DNA from: Deltaproteobacteria bacterium
GTDB lineage: Bacteria; UBA10199; JADGCS01
Direction: 5' to 3'
DNA length: 56,339 nucleotides
Assembly (NCBI GenBank): GCA_015228875.1
Contig: JADGCS010000012.1
Coordinates: 1 to 56,339, forward strand
A model generated the notes under the pieces. The model was not told where the DNA came from, did not search any database, and was given only the letters and a program-made list of their open reading frames with translations. Shown piece after piece: positions 33,754 to 44,000 of this stretch. The position numbers and the translations under genes are program-made. Positions within the stretch are counted from its first letter, which is position 1. Every line of letters starts with the position of its first letter.

Positions 33754-34209
33754 TCACAACACCTTTAACCCGCTCTTCTTTGGCACCCGCCCCTTTCTGA
33801 GTATTTTTTTCTCCGGCACAACCGCGGGCAAAACTTTGCGCGCAAAAAGTTTTTCGAGGTCCTGCTCTCCCATGGGTCTCACCTGCGGCCACATGTCTTC
33901 GAGACGATAATGCTGACGGACCTCGTTTAAAAAAACGTGACAGACGACATCGCCAAAATCAATGAGAACCCATGCGCTATTGCCCACGCCCTCAACACCC
34001 AGGGGATGCTGCTTGCATTTTTTGTAGGCATCCTCAACAACCCTGTCTGCAATGGCACTCAATTGTCTGTCACTGTTTCCGGAGACAATAATAATATAGT
34101 CCGCGTAACTCTCGATAGCGTCGAGGTCAAGGGCTGCAATGTTTTCGGCCTTGATCGCCTGACACGACTTGACAACTGTTTTGAACAGCTTATTGATTTT
34201 TTTTGGCAT
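33754..34209 (-). CDS. rsfS: Ribosomal silencing factor RsfS
   Basis: The N-terminal ~110 residues carry the RsfS/Iojap signature: IAALDLDAIESYADYIIIVSGNSDRQLSAIADRVVEDAYK, then GVGNSAWVLIDFGDVVCHVFLNEVRQHYRLEDMW. RsfS binds ribosomal protein L14 and blocks subunit joining during starvation. The extra ~40 basic residues at the C-terminus (RKGRVPKKSGLKVL) are beyond the usual core. It is last in the rplU-rpmA-obgE-proB-proA series. The nadD gene often found before rsfS is absent here. Confidence 0.93.
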   Translation of the reverse strand: MPKKINKLFKTVVKSCQAIKAENIAALDLDAIESYADYIIIVSGNSDRQLSAIADRVVEDAYKKCKQHPLGVEGVGNSAWVLIDFGDVVCHVFLNEVRQHYRLEDMWPQVRPMGEQDLEKLFARKVLPAVVPEKKILRKGRVPKKSGLKVL

Positions 34210-34363
34210 GGTTTCCTTTCATCTCATAACCCGCATAAAGCGGAAAATACTACGCGGGCGGACACCATGCAAAAATTGATGCCAAAACGCGTAGAAAAAA
34301 CCTTCCAAGGTTTTAACCAAGAAACGGCGGCATCAATGAACAAACAAACAGGTGATGCCGGAT

Positions 34364-35617
34364 TTACCCACCACGAATCCTGTAATCGCTCTCCACCACA
34401 AACTTCTGCGCGGTCAACTCCCTTAATCCCATGGGACCATAGGCATGCAGCCTCGTGGTTGCAATGCCGATCTCGGCCCCCAGGCCCAGCTCTCCGCCAT
34501 CGTTAAACCGGGTGGATGTGTTGATCATCACACACGATGAATTAATGGCTCGCGCAAAAAGCCCTGCGTTTTTTTTGTTTTTTGTAATAATGCCATCCGT
34601 GTGATCAGAAGAATACCTGATCACATGGCTGATGGCATCCCTCACATCTGTCACAACCTTGACCGCCAGAATAAGATCAAGGTACTCCGTCCCAAAATCC
34701 TTGTCAGTGGCCAACTTGATTGCCGGAATAATTTTTCTGGTCTGGTGATCACCCCTTATCTCAACGTGATCAGCAGTCATTGCCCTGTAAAATTCGGGCA
34801 AAAATTTTGCGGCAATTTTTTTGTGAACATACAACTGCTCCAACGCATTGCAGACACCGGGTCTCTGGACCTTGGCATTTTCTATCACCCTGACTGCTTT
34901 TAATATGTCGGCACTCTCATCAACAAAGAGACTGCACACACCCTTGTCGTGCTTGATCACCGGTATTTTGGTGTGATCTCCGATAAAACGCATGAGCCCC
35001 TCTCCGCCGCGCGGGATCACCACATTGATGTAACGATCCATCTGCAGAAGGTGAATCATCGCAGACCTGTCTGTAAAGGGCACCATGGAAACAGCGCACG
35101 GGTCCACCGCGTTTTTTTTAAGAACATCCCTGATGATCCCAACAAGCGCACAATTGGAGTGATAAGCCTCGGCCCCGCCTCTCAAAATCACGGCATTGCC
35201 GGATTTAAAACACAGGCTCGCCGCATCCACCGTGACATTGGGCCTTGACTCATAAATCATGCAGATCACGCCCAGTGGGATACGCACCTTTTTAATGTGC
35301 AGGCCATTTCTTTTTCTCTGCTCTGTCATCTCTCCCACGGGATCCTTAAGCCCCGCAACCTCGAGAACGCTGTGCCTCATGGCATCAATGCGCCCATCGT
35401 CAAGGACAAGACGATCAATCATGGCGGCACTTAAACCCTTGCGCCCCGCCTCTGTGACATCTTTTAAATTTGCCTTTTTGATCGCGGCCCTGTTTTTGTG
35501 AATCTGCACCGCCAGCTCTTTAAGAACGCGGTTCTTGTGACGTGTATCCAGCGTTGTGAGTTCATACGAGGCCTGTTTTGTTTTGATGGCAATGTGTTCT
35601 ATTTTTTTGCTGATCAT
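34364..35617 (-). CDS. proA: Gamma-glutamyl phosphate reductase
   Basis: A full-length 417-residue ProA. It reduces gamma-glutamyl phosphate to glutamate semialdehyde with NADPH, the second step of proline synthesis. Visible signatures are IYESRPNVTVDAASLCFKSGNAVILRGG, VIPRGGEGLMRFI and the catalytic Cys in VQRPGVCNALEQL. The C-terminus has the usual FGLGAEIGI-type segment (GELGLGAEIGIATTRLHAYGPMGL). Its start lies 1 nt after the proB stop, so translation is coupled. Confidence 0.97.
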   Translation of the reverse strand: MISKKIEHIAIKTKQASYELTTLDTRHKNRVLKELAVQIHKNRAAIKKANLKDVTEAGRKGLSAAMIDRLVLDDGRIDAMRHSVLEVAGLKDPVGEMTEQRKRNGLHIKKVRIPLGVICMIYESRPNVTVDAASLCFKSGNAVILRGGAEAYHSNCALVGIIRDVLKKNAVDPCAVSMVPFTDRSAMIHLLQMDRYINVVIPRGGEGLMRFIGDHTKIPVIKHDKGVCSLFVDESADILKAVRVIENAKVQRPGVCNALEQLYVHKKIAAKFLPEFYRAMTADHVEIRGDHQTRKIIPAIKLATDKDFGTEYLDLILAVKVVTDVRDAISHVIRYSSDHTDGIITKNKKNAGLFARAINSSCVMINTSTRFNDGGELGLGAEIGIATTRLHAYGPMGLRELTAQKFVVESDYRIRGG

Positions 35618-35618
35618 C

Positions 35619-36779
35619 TTAAATCCCTGCCCGGTGTGATGACGCCTGAGTCAGCACCACCATATCATCCCTGTGCACCACTTCATCACTGTTTTTATAA
35701 CCAAGGATCTTTTCGATCTCGGCGGTTTTTTGCTGCATGATTTTTTTGACTTCATTTTTTGAATAACTGCAGAGTCCTTTGGCAAACACAGCGCCGGTCC
35801 CGTCGGTGATTGCCACACAGTCTCCGACATCAAAGTCACCGCTCACCGCCACAATGCCAGAGGGAAGCAGTGATTTTTTCCCCTCCTGCAAGGCGCGTCT
35901 TGCACCGGCATCGACCGCGATGCGGCCCTTGGGGTTGCGGATGTTACTGATCCAGTGTTTTCTCGCAGAAAGCGTTTTTTTACGCGTGACAAACCATGTC
36001 CCCGTGACCGTGCTGTCAAATATTTTGCGGATAAAATATTTTGTATGCCCGTTGGTGATCAAGACCGGAATCCCGTAATCCATGCAATACCCGGCTGCCA
36101 TAAGTTTGGTCTGCATGCCGCCCACGGTCCGCTCGTCCCTGTTTTCGTAAATACAGGACCAGATTGTTTTGTCTACCGCATCGACAACAGGAACAACCTC
36201 ACACGCCTCCCCATCCGCGGGGTTACGGTTGTAAAGGCCGTCAACATGAGACAGGATGACCAGAAGATCGGCATCAATCAAATGAGCCACATGGGCCGAG
36301 AGACGGTCGTTGTCTCCTATTTTGATCTCGTCCACCGTGACGGTGTCGTTTTCGTTGATGATGGGAATGATTTGATGGGCAAGAAGCGCGTTGAGCGTGT
36401 GCTTGGCGTTTAAAAAACGGGTCCGGTTTTCAAACCCGTCCTGCGTCAGCAGAATCTGACCGAGGCTCATCCCTTTTTTCTTGAGCACCTTTGCATAATG
36501 ATTCATCAACAAGGGCTGTCCAACCGCCGCATAGGCCTGCTTTTCTGCAACTGATACTGGTTTGCGGCCCTGTTTAAAAAAAGACATGGCCGAGGCAATG
36601 GCCCCCGAAGTGACAATCACGGTCTCGATGTGTCTGTCTTTTAAAAATTGAATCTCTCCGGCAAGGTGATTTAAAAAGGCCGTGCGAATGCCCCTGCCGT
36701 CGGACAGAATGTTCGAACCAATCTTGATCACGACACGTCTTATCAACTTCATATTGACCGGCAGTGTGCTGATGGTCAT
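35619..36779 (-). CDS. proB: Glutamate 5-kinase with PUA domain
   Basis: A 386-residue protein with the amino-acid kinase fold (VVIKIGSNILSDG, VTSGAIASAM, IPIINENDTVTVDEIKIGDNDRLSAHVA, GGMQTKLMAA) and a C-terminal PUA domain (~290-370; GRIAVDAGARRALQEGKKSLLPSGI). It phosphorylates glutamate, the first and feedback-controlled step of proline synthesis. An alternative start is MKLIRR, 27 nt downstream; GAGG supports the one given. It lies 15 nt after obgE. Confidence 0.97.
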   Translation of the reverse strand: MTISTLPVNMKLIRRVVIKIGSNILSDGRGIRTAFLNHLAGEIQFLKDRHIETVIVTSGAIASAMSFFKQGRKPVSVAEKQAYAAVGQPLLMNHYAKVLKKKGMSLGQILLTQDGFENRTRFLNAKHTLNALLAHQIIPIINENDTVTVDEIKIGDNDRLSAHVAHLIDADLLVILSHVDGLYNRNPADGEACEVVPVVDAVDKTIWSCIYENRDERTVGGMQTKLMAAGYCMDYGIPVLITNGHTKYFIRKIFDSTVTGTWFVTRKKTLSARKHWISNIRNPKGRIAVDAGARRALQEGKKSLLPSGIVAVSGDFDVGDCVAITDGTGAVFAKGLCSYSKNEVKKIMQQKTAEIEKILGYKNSDEVVHRDDMVVLTQASSHRAGI

Positions 36780-36794
36780 ATTAAAACCTCTGGA

Positions 36795-37832
36795 TCATCT
36801 GTTAAGTGCCTGCCCTATCATTTTAAGCAGTACAGCGACGTTTTTTCCGGTGGCGCTGGAAACAGGAACGACCTCGCTCCGGGTCGTGCGTGTAAAATCA
36901 CGCACAAACTCGGCAAGGGTGGCCGCATCGATCAGGTCTATCTTGGAAAAAACAACGATTTCCCTTGGGCAGGCTGCAGTGGTCTCTGTGCCCAAGCCTG
37001 TGGCAGCCTGCTCCCTCGCGCGATAATAACTCGCGACCTCTTTTTTTATAACCGCGTATCTTTCGAGGGGGGTTGTTTCTTCTTCAGGAGAAACGCTGAT
37101 CATATGCAGCATAATCCGCGTCCTCTCCGCGTGCTTGAGAAATCTGTCTCCCATACCCCTGCCCTCGTGGGCCCCCTCGATCAACCCGGGCAAATCCGCC
37201 ACAACAAAGGGCGAGCAATCCCCGTACTGCACAACACCCAGACAGGGTTCGACCGTGGTAAAAGGGTAGTCAGCAATTTTGGGTCTCGCCTTCGAAACCA
37301 CCGAGAGAAAGGTTGACTTGCCCGCGTTGGGACAACCAATAAGGCCGACATCCGCGAGCAGTTTAAGTTCGAGCCTCACGGTTTTTTTTTCGCCCTCTTC
37401 ACCGGCCTGCGCGAAACGGGGGGTCTGTCTTGTGCTTGTTACAAAAAATGCATTACCTTTTCCTCCCCGCCCCCCTTTTGCAATAATGCCCTGCTGGCCG
37501 TCTATGGTAAAATCAATCATGATCTCGTTTGTCTCGTTGTCGTAGACGACCGTTCCCACAGGGACCGGAACAACAAGATCCATACCGCACCGGCCTTCAC
37601 ACTGTCCACCCATGCCCTTGTGTCCCACTTCTGCGGCCAACTCCTTCTTGTATCTAAAATCCATGAGCGTCGACATGTTGTGTGTGGCTGTGAGTATCAC
37701 ATGACCGCCCCGCCCGCCGTTGCCGCCATCAGGCCCCCCGCGCGGCACATACTTCTCCCTTCTAAAGGACACGCAGCCCTTGCCTCCATGACCAGCAATA
37801 ACCTCCAATATGGCTTCGTCGATAAATTTCAT
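36795..37832 (-). CDS. obgE: GTPase ObgE/CgtA
   Basis: The start was set at 37832 (MKFIDEAILEVIAGHGGKGC, the conserved Obg N-terminus); the longer frame adds 17 unrelated residues. The Gly-rich Obg domain (~1-158) is followed by the GTPase domain with G1 GCPNAGKST, G3 DLPGL and G4 FSKID. The G4 region carries an unusual insertion (REQAATGLGTETTAACP). The protein is involved in 50S assembly and stringent-response control. There is no extended C-terminal tail. Confidence 0.96.
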   Translation of the reverse strand: MKFIDEAILEVIAGHGGKGCVSFRREKYVPRGGPDGGNGGRGGHVILTATHNMSTLMDFRYKKELAAEVGHKGMGGQCEGRCGMDLVVPVPVGTVVYDNETNEIMIDFTIDGQQGIIAKGGRGGKGNAFFVTSTRQTPRFAQAGEEGEKKTVRLELKLLADVGLIGCPNAGKSTFLSVVSKARPKIADYPFTTVEPCLGVVQYGDCSPFVVADLPGLIEGAHEGRGMGDRFLKHAERTRIMLHMISVSPEEETTPLERYAVIKKEVASYYRAREQAATGLGTETTAACPREIVVFSKIDLIDAATLAEFVRDFTRTTRSEVVPVSSATGKNVAVLLKMIGQALNR

Positions 37833-37916
37833 AGTGACAGGTCCAACAAAAAAAAACCCCTCTCTATAATGAGAAGGGTCCACTTAAACGGCATCGATTT
37901 TGGCGTTGTCCCTTGA

Positions 37917-38186
37917 TCAACCCACATAGTTTTCGCACGGCAGGACATTAACCTTTTTTTGATCCCTTGAATAATTTGTAAATTTAACCAGACCGTTTGT
38001 GAGTGCATAGATGGTGTGATCCCTGCCGATACCCACACCCTGACCCGGATGATATTTTGTCCCCACCTGTCTGATAAGAATTTCTCCGGCATTGACCATC
38101 TGCCCCGCAAATCTTTTAACACCAAGCCTCTGCCCTGGTGAATTTCTACCGTTGCTCGAAGAGCCGCCAGCCTTTTTATGTGCCAT
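37917..38186 (-). CDS. rpmA: 50S ribosomal protein L27
   Basis: Complete 89-residue L27 starting [26 protein letters not shown], whose N-terminal tail reaches the peptidyl transferase centre. There is no cleavable N-terminal extension of the Firmicutes type. It sits between rplU and obgE. Confidence 0.98.
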   Translation of the reverse strand: MAHKKAGGSSSNGRNSPGQRLGVKRFAGQMVNAGEILIRQVGTKYHPGQGVGIGRDHTIYALTNGLVKFTNYSRDQKKVNVLPCENYVG

Positions 38187-38249
38187 AAATCACCTCTTAA
38201 ATAATCATGATAACGTCCGCAAACCAGTGTGCTCTAACACAGGTTGTGT

Positions 38250-38558
38250 TTATCCTGCCTGCACGTCTGTGACTTCTAAACAGGTAAAATTTTGACGATG
38301 TCCCTGTGTGCGCATGTAACCTTTACGACGTTTAAATTTTGTAATAACAATTTTTTTTGCCCTGTCGTGACCCACAACCTTTGCCACAACCTTTGCTCCA
38401 CTCACCAGGGGCTGACCAATTTTTGGATCATCGCCCAGCAGGGCCAGGCAATCGAAACTAAGCTCACTCCCCACCTCGGCAGAGAGTTCTTCGACCTTGA
38501 TTTTTTGTCCCTGTTTGACCTTGTACTGCTTGCCACCCGTTTGAATAATTGCTTCCAT
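38250..38558 (-). CDS. rplU: 50S ribosomal protein L21
   Basis: The start is ATG at 38558 (MEAIIQTGGKQYKV) with GAGG eight nt upstream; the longer open frame upstream is not coding. At 102 residues it is the standard length, with the conserved C-terminal KFKRRKGYMRTQGHRQNFT that contacts 23S rRNA. It is the first gene of the operon. Confidence 0.97.
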   Translation of the reverse strand: MEAIIQTGGKQYKVKQGQKIKVEELSAEVGSELSFDCLALLGDDPKIGQPLVSGAKVVAKVVGHDRAKKIVITKFKRRKGYMRTQGHRQNFTCLEVTDVQAG

Positions 38559-38760
38559 AGATGAACCTCGTGAACATGATACATTATAAAACGAAGGCGG
38601 TATCACTATGACAAAAGACTGAAGCATGTCAATGTGATAGTCGCAAAAAAAACAACGCCCCTCCACGCAAAGATCAATCCGCAAGGGCAACAAGACACAC
38701 TTGCCGGCTTTTATCGGACCACGGCACATCAAAAAAAACACGCGCCGTGAACGTGTGGAG
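38559..38760 (-). promoter_or_regulatory. rplU operon leader with candidate -10 box and upstream terminator-like hairpin
   Basis: On the minus strand TATAAT (38583-38588) lies 25 nt before the rplU ATG, but I see no good -35 at 17 nt. Further upstream (38738-38756) ACACG...CGTGT is followed by eight T, a small intrinsic terminator. No minus-strand gene lies upstream of it, so it may be an attenuator in a longer leader. Upstream of that, to 38904, the gap holds nothing that I can assign. Confidence 0.4.
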
Positions 38761-38904
38761 ATATTACAATAATTTCAATATGTTAAAAATCTCTTGCGTG
38801 GCAGCTTTTTTATAAAAAAAAATCCCGCAAAACAAGAAACTTCTCACTGCGGCACCCGATAACAGGGACAGAAGGCGTAAAAATTTTTTGAAAGGATCGT
38901 CGTT

Positions 38905-39567
38905 ATGAAAAACAAGCTTTACATGCTTTTATTTGTATTGATCACCATCCTGTCTGTTGGGTGCAACAGCAGCTCGGGGCAGTCCGTTGTGTTAGAACCA
39001 GATCCCAAGGTCGACGATGGTGTCAAATACATCACCATGAGGGCTGTCGAGGCAGATGGCTCAAGCCGCATCGAAATCCCTCTGCTGGTCTTTGGTGATT
39101 CTGTAGAAGTTATGGAAGGTGCCACGCTCGATATCGAGGTCAACGGTTTTACGCGCAACACGAGCATCGTTGTAAAAGATTACTACGTCGACGTCATCAA
39201 CCGTGCGGCCTTTTACATGCAGGGACTTGCAGACGGTGATGAGGTCGTTTTTGTGGTCACAATCGCCCTGCCCTCCGCACAACCCGCAGACACAGAAGGG
39301 ACAGACACCAGCGCAGGGGACAACACCAACCCACTTGACGCCACGATCATCATGACAGACGGCGAGACACCAACAAACGACGAAACTGCCGCATCCGAAA
39401 ACATGGTCGAGCTGACCTTTAGCGGTACACTCTCCACCGCTACAGACACTGTTGCCGTGTTAGAAGTCACCGAAGAGGGCGATGACACAGAGGCCGTGGA
39501 TGCCTTGCAGACCGAAGACGACACCGATGTGACGGGCAGCAACGTCACCATCACACCCATTTTTTAA
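38905..39567 (+). CDS. Acidic lipoprotein of unknown function (220 aa)
   Basis: The signal peptide MLLFVLITILSVGC ends in a lipobox. The mature part has a beta-rich first half (KYITMRAVEADGSSRIEIPLLVFGD; TLDIEVNGFTRNTSIVVKDYYVDVI) and a very acidic Asp/Glu/Thr-rich second half (TEEGDDTEAVDALQTEDDTD). It has no Cys beyond the lipobox and no catalytic motif. It is divergent from the rplU operon. The composition resembles surface lipoproteins; function unknown. Confidence 0.75.
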   Translation: MKNKLYMLLFVLITILSVGCNSSSGQSVVLEPDPKVDDGVKYITMRAVEADGSSRIEIPLLVFGDSVEVMEGATLDIEVNGFTRNTSIVVKDYYVDVINRAAFYMQGLADGDEVVFVVTIALPSAQPADTEGTDTSAGDNTNPLDATIIMTDGETPTNDETAASENMVELTFSGTLSTATDTVAVLEVTEEGDDTEAVDALQTEDDTDVTGSNVTITPIF

Positions 39568-39743
39568 CAGCATAGTATAAATTGTTCTTTAAGCAGTCCC
39601 TTACCATTTTTTTGTGCTCACTGTGTTTTTTTGTGAACTCAGACCGCAGATACACCATCAAAAAATGTGATTACCTGCCCATCAAATAGCGTGATTGGTC
39701 TTGGTTTTACTTTTACCCTTACCTTTAAATACGCAGATATGGC

Positions 39744-39815
39744 GCGGGATTTTTAAATAATTCCGCAATAGTGTTGCGGGATTTTTAGAAAATTCCGCAA
39801 TGGTGTTGCGGAATT
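39744..39815. repeat. 2.3 copies of a 32-bp tandem repeat carrying CCGCAA/TTGCGG palindromes
   Basis: The unit starts at 39744, 39776 and 39808 (partial) and begins GCGG(G/A)ATTT. Each junction forms CCGCAA-5 nt-TTGCGG (39763-39779 and 39795-39811), spaced 32 bp (three helical turns). It lies just upstream of the ATPase gene and may be its operator. The preceding ~175 bp after the lipoprotein gene hold nothing recognisable. Confidence 0.75.
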
Positions 39816-39843
39816 TATGTATTTAGTGTACTATGGACTCACC

Positions 39844-40992
39844 ATGCAATTTGCAAGATACTTGGATATCAAGGGCGATTCCAGCAAAAGGAGTCTTTTT
39901 TTATTTGGCCCGCGTTTGACAGGCAAGACAGCCCTGCTCAAAAAAACATTTCCTGAATCGCCGTTTTATAACCTTCTCTTGGCCGATGTTTTTTTAAAAT
40001 TGAGTCAGCACCCCCAGTTAATTCGCGAAGAACTAACGGCCATGGGGAGTGGGTGCAGAGAGCCTGTGATCATCGATGAGATTCAAAAACTGCCCATTCT
40101 GCTTGATGAAGTGCACAATCTCATTGAAGACAAAGGACTGCGCTTTATTCTGACGGGTAGTAGTCCCCGCAAACTCAAAAGGGGTGGTGCCAACCTTCTA
40201 GGGGGCAGGGCATGGACACGGCATCTTTTTCCTCTGGTCACAAAAGAAATTCCAAATTTTGATCTCAACAGAATCCTTAATTTTGGGGCATTACCGGTTA
40301 TTTACAATTCGGATGATCCCGAAGAAGACCTTGCGGCTTATGTGGGCAATTATCTTACCGAAGAGATCCATGCCGAGGGCGTTGTTCGTCATATAGAAAA
40401 TTTCTCTCGTTTTTTGCAGACAGCAGCTCTTTGCAACACAGAACTCCTCAATTTTGAAGGCATAGGCAATGACGCGCAGGTGCCACCCAGAACAATCAGA
40501 GAATATTTTTTTATTTTGCAGGATACACTGATTGGTCGTCTGCTTGTACCTTTCAACAAGACAAAAAAAAGAAAGGCGATCAGTACGTCTAAATTTTATT
40601 TTTTTGATGTCGGTGTCAGCAATTTTCTGGCAGGGCGCAATAATATACAACCCAAGAGCGAGCTTTATGGCAAGGTCTTCGAACATTTTATCTTTACAGA
40701 ACTCTGTGCCTGTCTTGACTATACAAAAAACAGAAGTCCTCTGACATTTTGGCGTACCCAACAACAGGATGAAGTCGACTTTGTCATTGACGATAAAGTG
40801 GCCATCGAAGTCAAGGCAACATCACTTGTTACAGAAAGGCATCTCAAAGGGCTGAAAAAACTGGGTGAAGAGGTGACCCTGAAACACAAGATCGTTGTTT
40901 CTCTGGATTCTCATCCCAGGCTAATCGGCGATATTCAGGTACTTCCCGTGACTGTGTTTCTTGAACGTCTCTGGGGTAAAGATTTTATTTGA
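39844..40992 (+). CDS. AAA_14/DUF4143 family ATPase
   Basis: The start at 39844 (MQFARYLDIKG) is the family-like N-terminus; an ATG 27 nt upstream is possible. The ATPase core has Walker A FGPRLTGKTALL, Walker B VIIDEIQKLP, and the sensor segment FILTGSSPRKLKRGGANLLGGRA typical of this group. The C-terminal half is DUF4143-like, with a PD-(D/E)XK-type signature (KVFEHFIFTEL ... TFWRTQQQDEVDFVIDDKVAIEVKAT). These are often called archaeal-type ATPases; their role is undefined and they are frequently gained by transfer. It converges on the 3418-aa gene with a 15-nt gap. Confidence 0.88.
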   Translation: MQFARYLDIKGDSSKRSLFLFGPRLTGKTALLKKTFPESPFYNLLLADVFLKLSQHPQLIREELTAMGSGCREPVIIDEIQKLPILLDEVHNLIEDKGLRFILTGSSPRKLKRGGANLLGGRAWTRHLFPLVTKEIPNFDLNRILNFGALPVIYNSDDPEEDLAAYVGNYLTEEIHAEGVVRHIENFSRFLQTAALCNTELLNFEGIGNDAQVPPRTIREYFFILQDTLIGRLLVPFNKTKKRKAISTSKFYFFDVGVSNFLAGRNNIQPKSELYGKVFEHFIFTELCACLDYTKNRSPLTFWRTQQQDEVDFVIDDKVAIEVKATSLVTERHLKGLKKLGEEVTLKHKIVVSLDSHPRLIGDIQVLPVTVFLERLWGKDFI

Positions 40993-41007
40993 TTTGCCAG
41001 CCACAAA

Positions 41008-44000
41008 CTACACCTCCCCGGACAGCAGGTCATCGTGGTAGTCGCAGTACGCATCGTAGACCCAGTCACTGACCGAGGCCTCCTTGACCTGTCTTTCAAT
41101 CTCATCAACAATCTGCTCGGGGTGATCCAACTGCCAGAGAACCTCGGCAGCAAATTCACTCAAGATGGCATCGCTGATAAACACGGTGTTGTCATCAACG
41201 CCGAGAATGGTCGTTAATATAAGGTCATTGAGCACAGCGATATCAACCTCGCCCGTCAGATCAAGGATCTCTCTCTGCTGCGCCAGCGCCATAAGGGCCA
41301 CCTGTGGGGCATAGCGGGTGTTGAATGCCTGAATGATCTCATCCGGGGTTGCAGACGGCATCGCATCCTCAAACCTTGGGTCAAGTGAATGAATAGTCAC
41401 AAGCCATTCCTGCTGATACGCGGCCCTTGCCAAGGCGCGCTGCTCTACTGCGACCCGCTCGTCCCTGACTTTTTTGATGTTGCCAAGACAGACCGCCGCT
41501 GCCTCCACAGAGACCACGCCAACCACCGCACGATTAACCTTTGACTGAACACTTGTCCCAAACTCAAACCCCTTCTTGTGGCCCTGATAAACATGTGTAT
41601 CTATGTAGGCCTCCATGGCGGGATCGAGCATGCAGAGCTCTTCAAGAATGGCGGATGCCTGAGTGACATTATTGGTCGTGGCCAGGTATTCCTGCACCAA
41701 CTCAAAATCTGCGTGACTTAAGCTCATGAGGGAGCGCGCCCCCCCCGCTGTCTGTGCCTTTTTAACTATCGCCGCAACACTGGGATAAATATCATCCCGT
41801 TTGGTTTTGCCCTTCGCCCTGTCATTTCTGTATTTTTGGGAATAGAGGGCCCAGGCGTCCCAGACAAACTGGTGTTCAAAATCGCTGACAAGATTTTTTA
41901 TATCGGGAACGGCTTCCAGATGATCACTGTTTAAGGCAAGCTGCATGTCATCAAAATCAAAACCATCAAATTTTTCCCACGCCCTGTTAAGCAGTCTCGA
42001 TACAAGGTCTGCGTTAAGGTCAACATTCACCCCATGACGACCAAGAATGTCCTTCCAGGAATTAAAGACTGCCTCTGTGTTTGTCTTTTTAGACACAAAC
42101 ACATCAGCGACCTGCGCATGTGCTGCCAGCCGCAAAGCCCATGAGTCCACCCACCGGCTGATATAGGCTGTATCTGATTCTCCCGCCTCCCTTGACAGCG
42201 TGCTGTCTTCAGAAACCAGATAAACATCATCGGCAAAAGATCTCTCGGTTTTTGCCATGAGATGCCCGGCAAGGTTTTCATAACCGAGCCAGCGCATTGC
42301 TTCTATGTTGGCCCGTGCCCCATCGTAATCGATGGCACGCATGTCTTGTTGATACTGGCTGACCAGTTCACCCAGACGTTCATTGAGATCAACAACCGCA
42401 GCAATCATTGCTGCAATCTCTGTCATCCAGCCGGATGCCTGTTCTTCAAAAAGCTGCGACAAACTCTCCTCTGTCAGGCCTGTAAGGGATTCCACATTGA
42501 CATTGTATTCGAGAGCCATGAGTCTTTTAAGTTCCGGATTTTCCCTAAGCAGAACGCCTGTGATCGCTTCGAACACCCTGCACTTTGCCTCTGTGTTGTT
42601 CGAGGCAAACACGGCCATCAGTTCGCGGGAAAGCTCGTTACGATAAACAGCCTCATCCGGTGTTCTTAAGAATGAATCGCAGATCTCATCGGCAATACCC
42701 GCAATATCAGATGAAGACGGCTCTTCTCTCACATCACGACGCTGTGAACCTGCACCGCTGATGCCCATCAGCGTTTCGGGAGACAATTCGCTCTGTAACG
42801 TTTGAAGGCGTGCGTCTGATTTTGCAAAATCCACATAACTCTGCCGCACCAGATCGGCGGCAACCCCGGCGCCCTGAGGCAGGTCTGCAACACTCGCCAC
42901 AGACTGCGGAAGATTTAAAATTTCAAACACCGTCTTCGAATACCTCTGCTGCAGCGGCAGATACACAGCCTTTCGGTAATTGCTGACAAGATAGTCTTCT
43001 GGAAGGTCTTCCAGCGCAAAATTGTTTTTTCTAAATTCTTCTATCTTGGCCGTGAGAAAACTCACCAGCTTTTCCCTTTCTGCACCATCATAAAACCACA
43101 ACGACTGGGTACCTTCATCCTCTGCATAGTCTGCCGAGACCCATCTCTGCATGGTCCCCTCATCATCAAGGGCAACAACCAGTTCACGCAGTATGGTACG
43201 GGGATGACTTGAGGCGCGATCATCAAAGACCAGGCGCGCTATCCCCTCTTTATTGACCTTGATCGGCCTGCCTGATTTTTTCTGATCCGCCAGAAAAGCA
43301 GACACATCCGAAAAATGCGCAAGGCTTAAATCCATATTGCCCCAGCCTGCCCTGCCGGTTTTAACATATTGATTGTGGGATTCCGCAACCTTCTGCTCGT
43401 AGACCACAGCCCCTTCTTCTGCAATATTTACTCCCAGATAATCCCTGTAGCGGCCAGCCCCTATCCCCGACTTAACAACAACATCAATATCGTGAAAGGC
43501 AAGAAATCCGGCACTGTGCGGCTGGTACAGGCTGACCTTGCCCAAGGCCAGCGTCTTTTCTCCCTCAGGAAACTTGGCAGCGGCAAGCAGAAGCCCCATG
43601 AGTGTCTCTGCCTTAAAATCGGCGAGCTCTATGGCAATATCTGTCACACCAAAATATTTTAAGGCCTCAAGATAAGTCATGTCCCGTACGACACTCAGCC
43701 TCTGGATAAACAGGGGATCCGATTCTTTGCCAAGGAACGCCGAAAATTCTGCCACGCGCCCAAGGCTGGTTGACATAAGACTCCGCGCATGACTGTACTG
43801 GTGGTCTCCATAATTGTACGGTGATGTTTTTAGTTTAAGAAGCCAGTCATCCTGACCCTGACCCTTAAGATGAAAATTTACCGGTGATCCAAGTTTTGCC
43901 AGTTGCTCCTGTAGGCCTTTTTTGAGCTGCTCTTCTTTGTCAAAATCGTCGATATAATCATAGGTCTCTGATGCAGCCCACGCAGCGCCCGCACCAGCAG

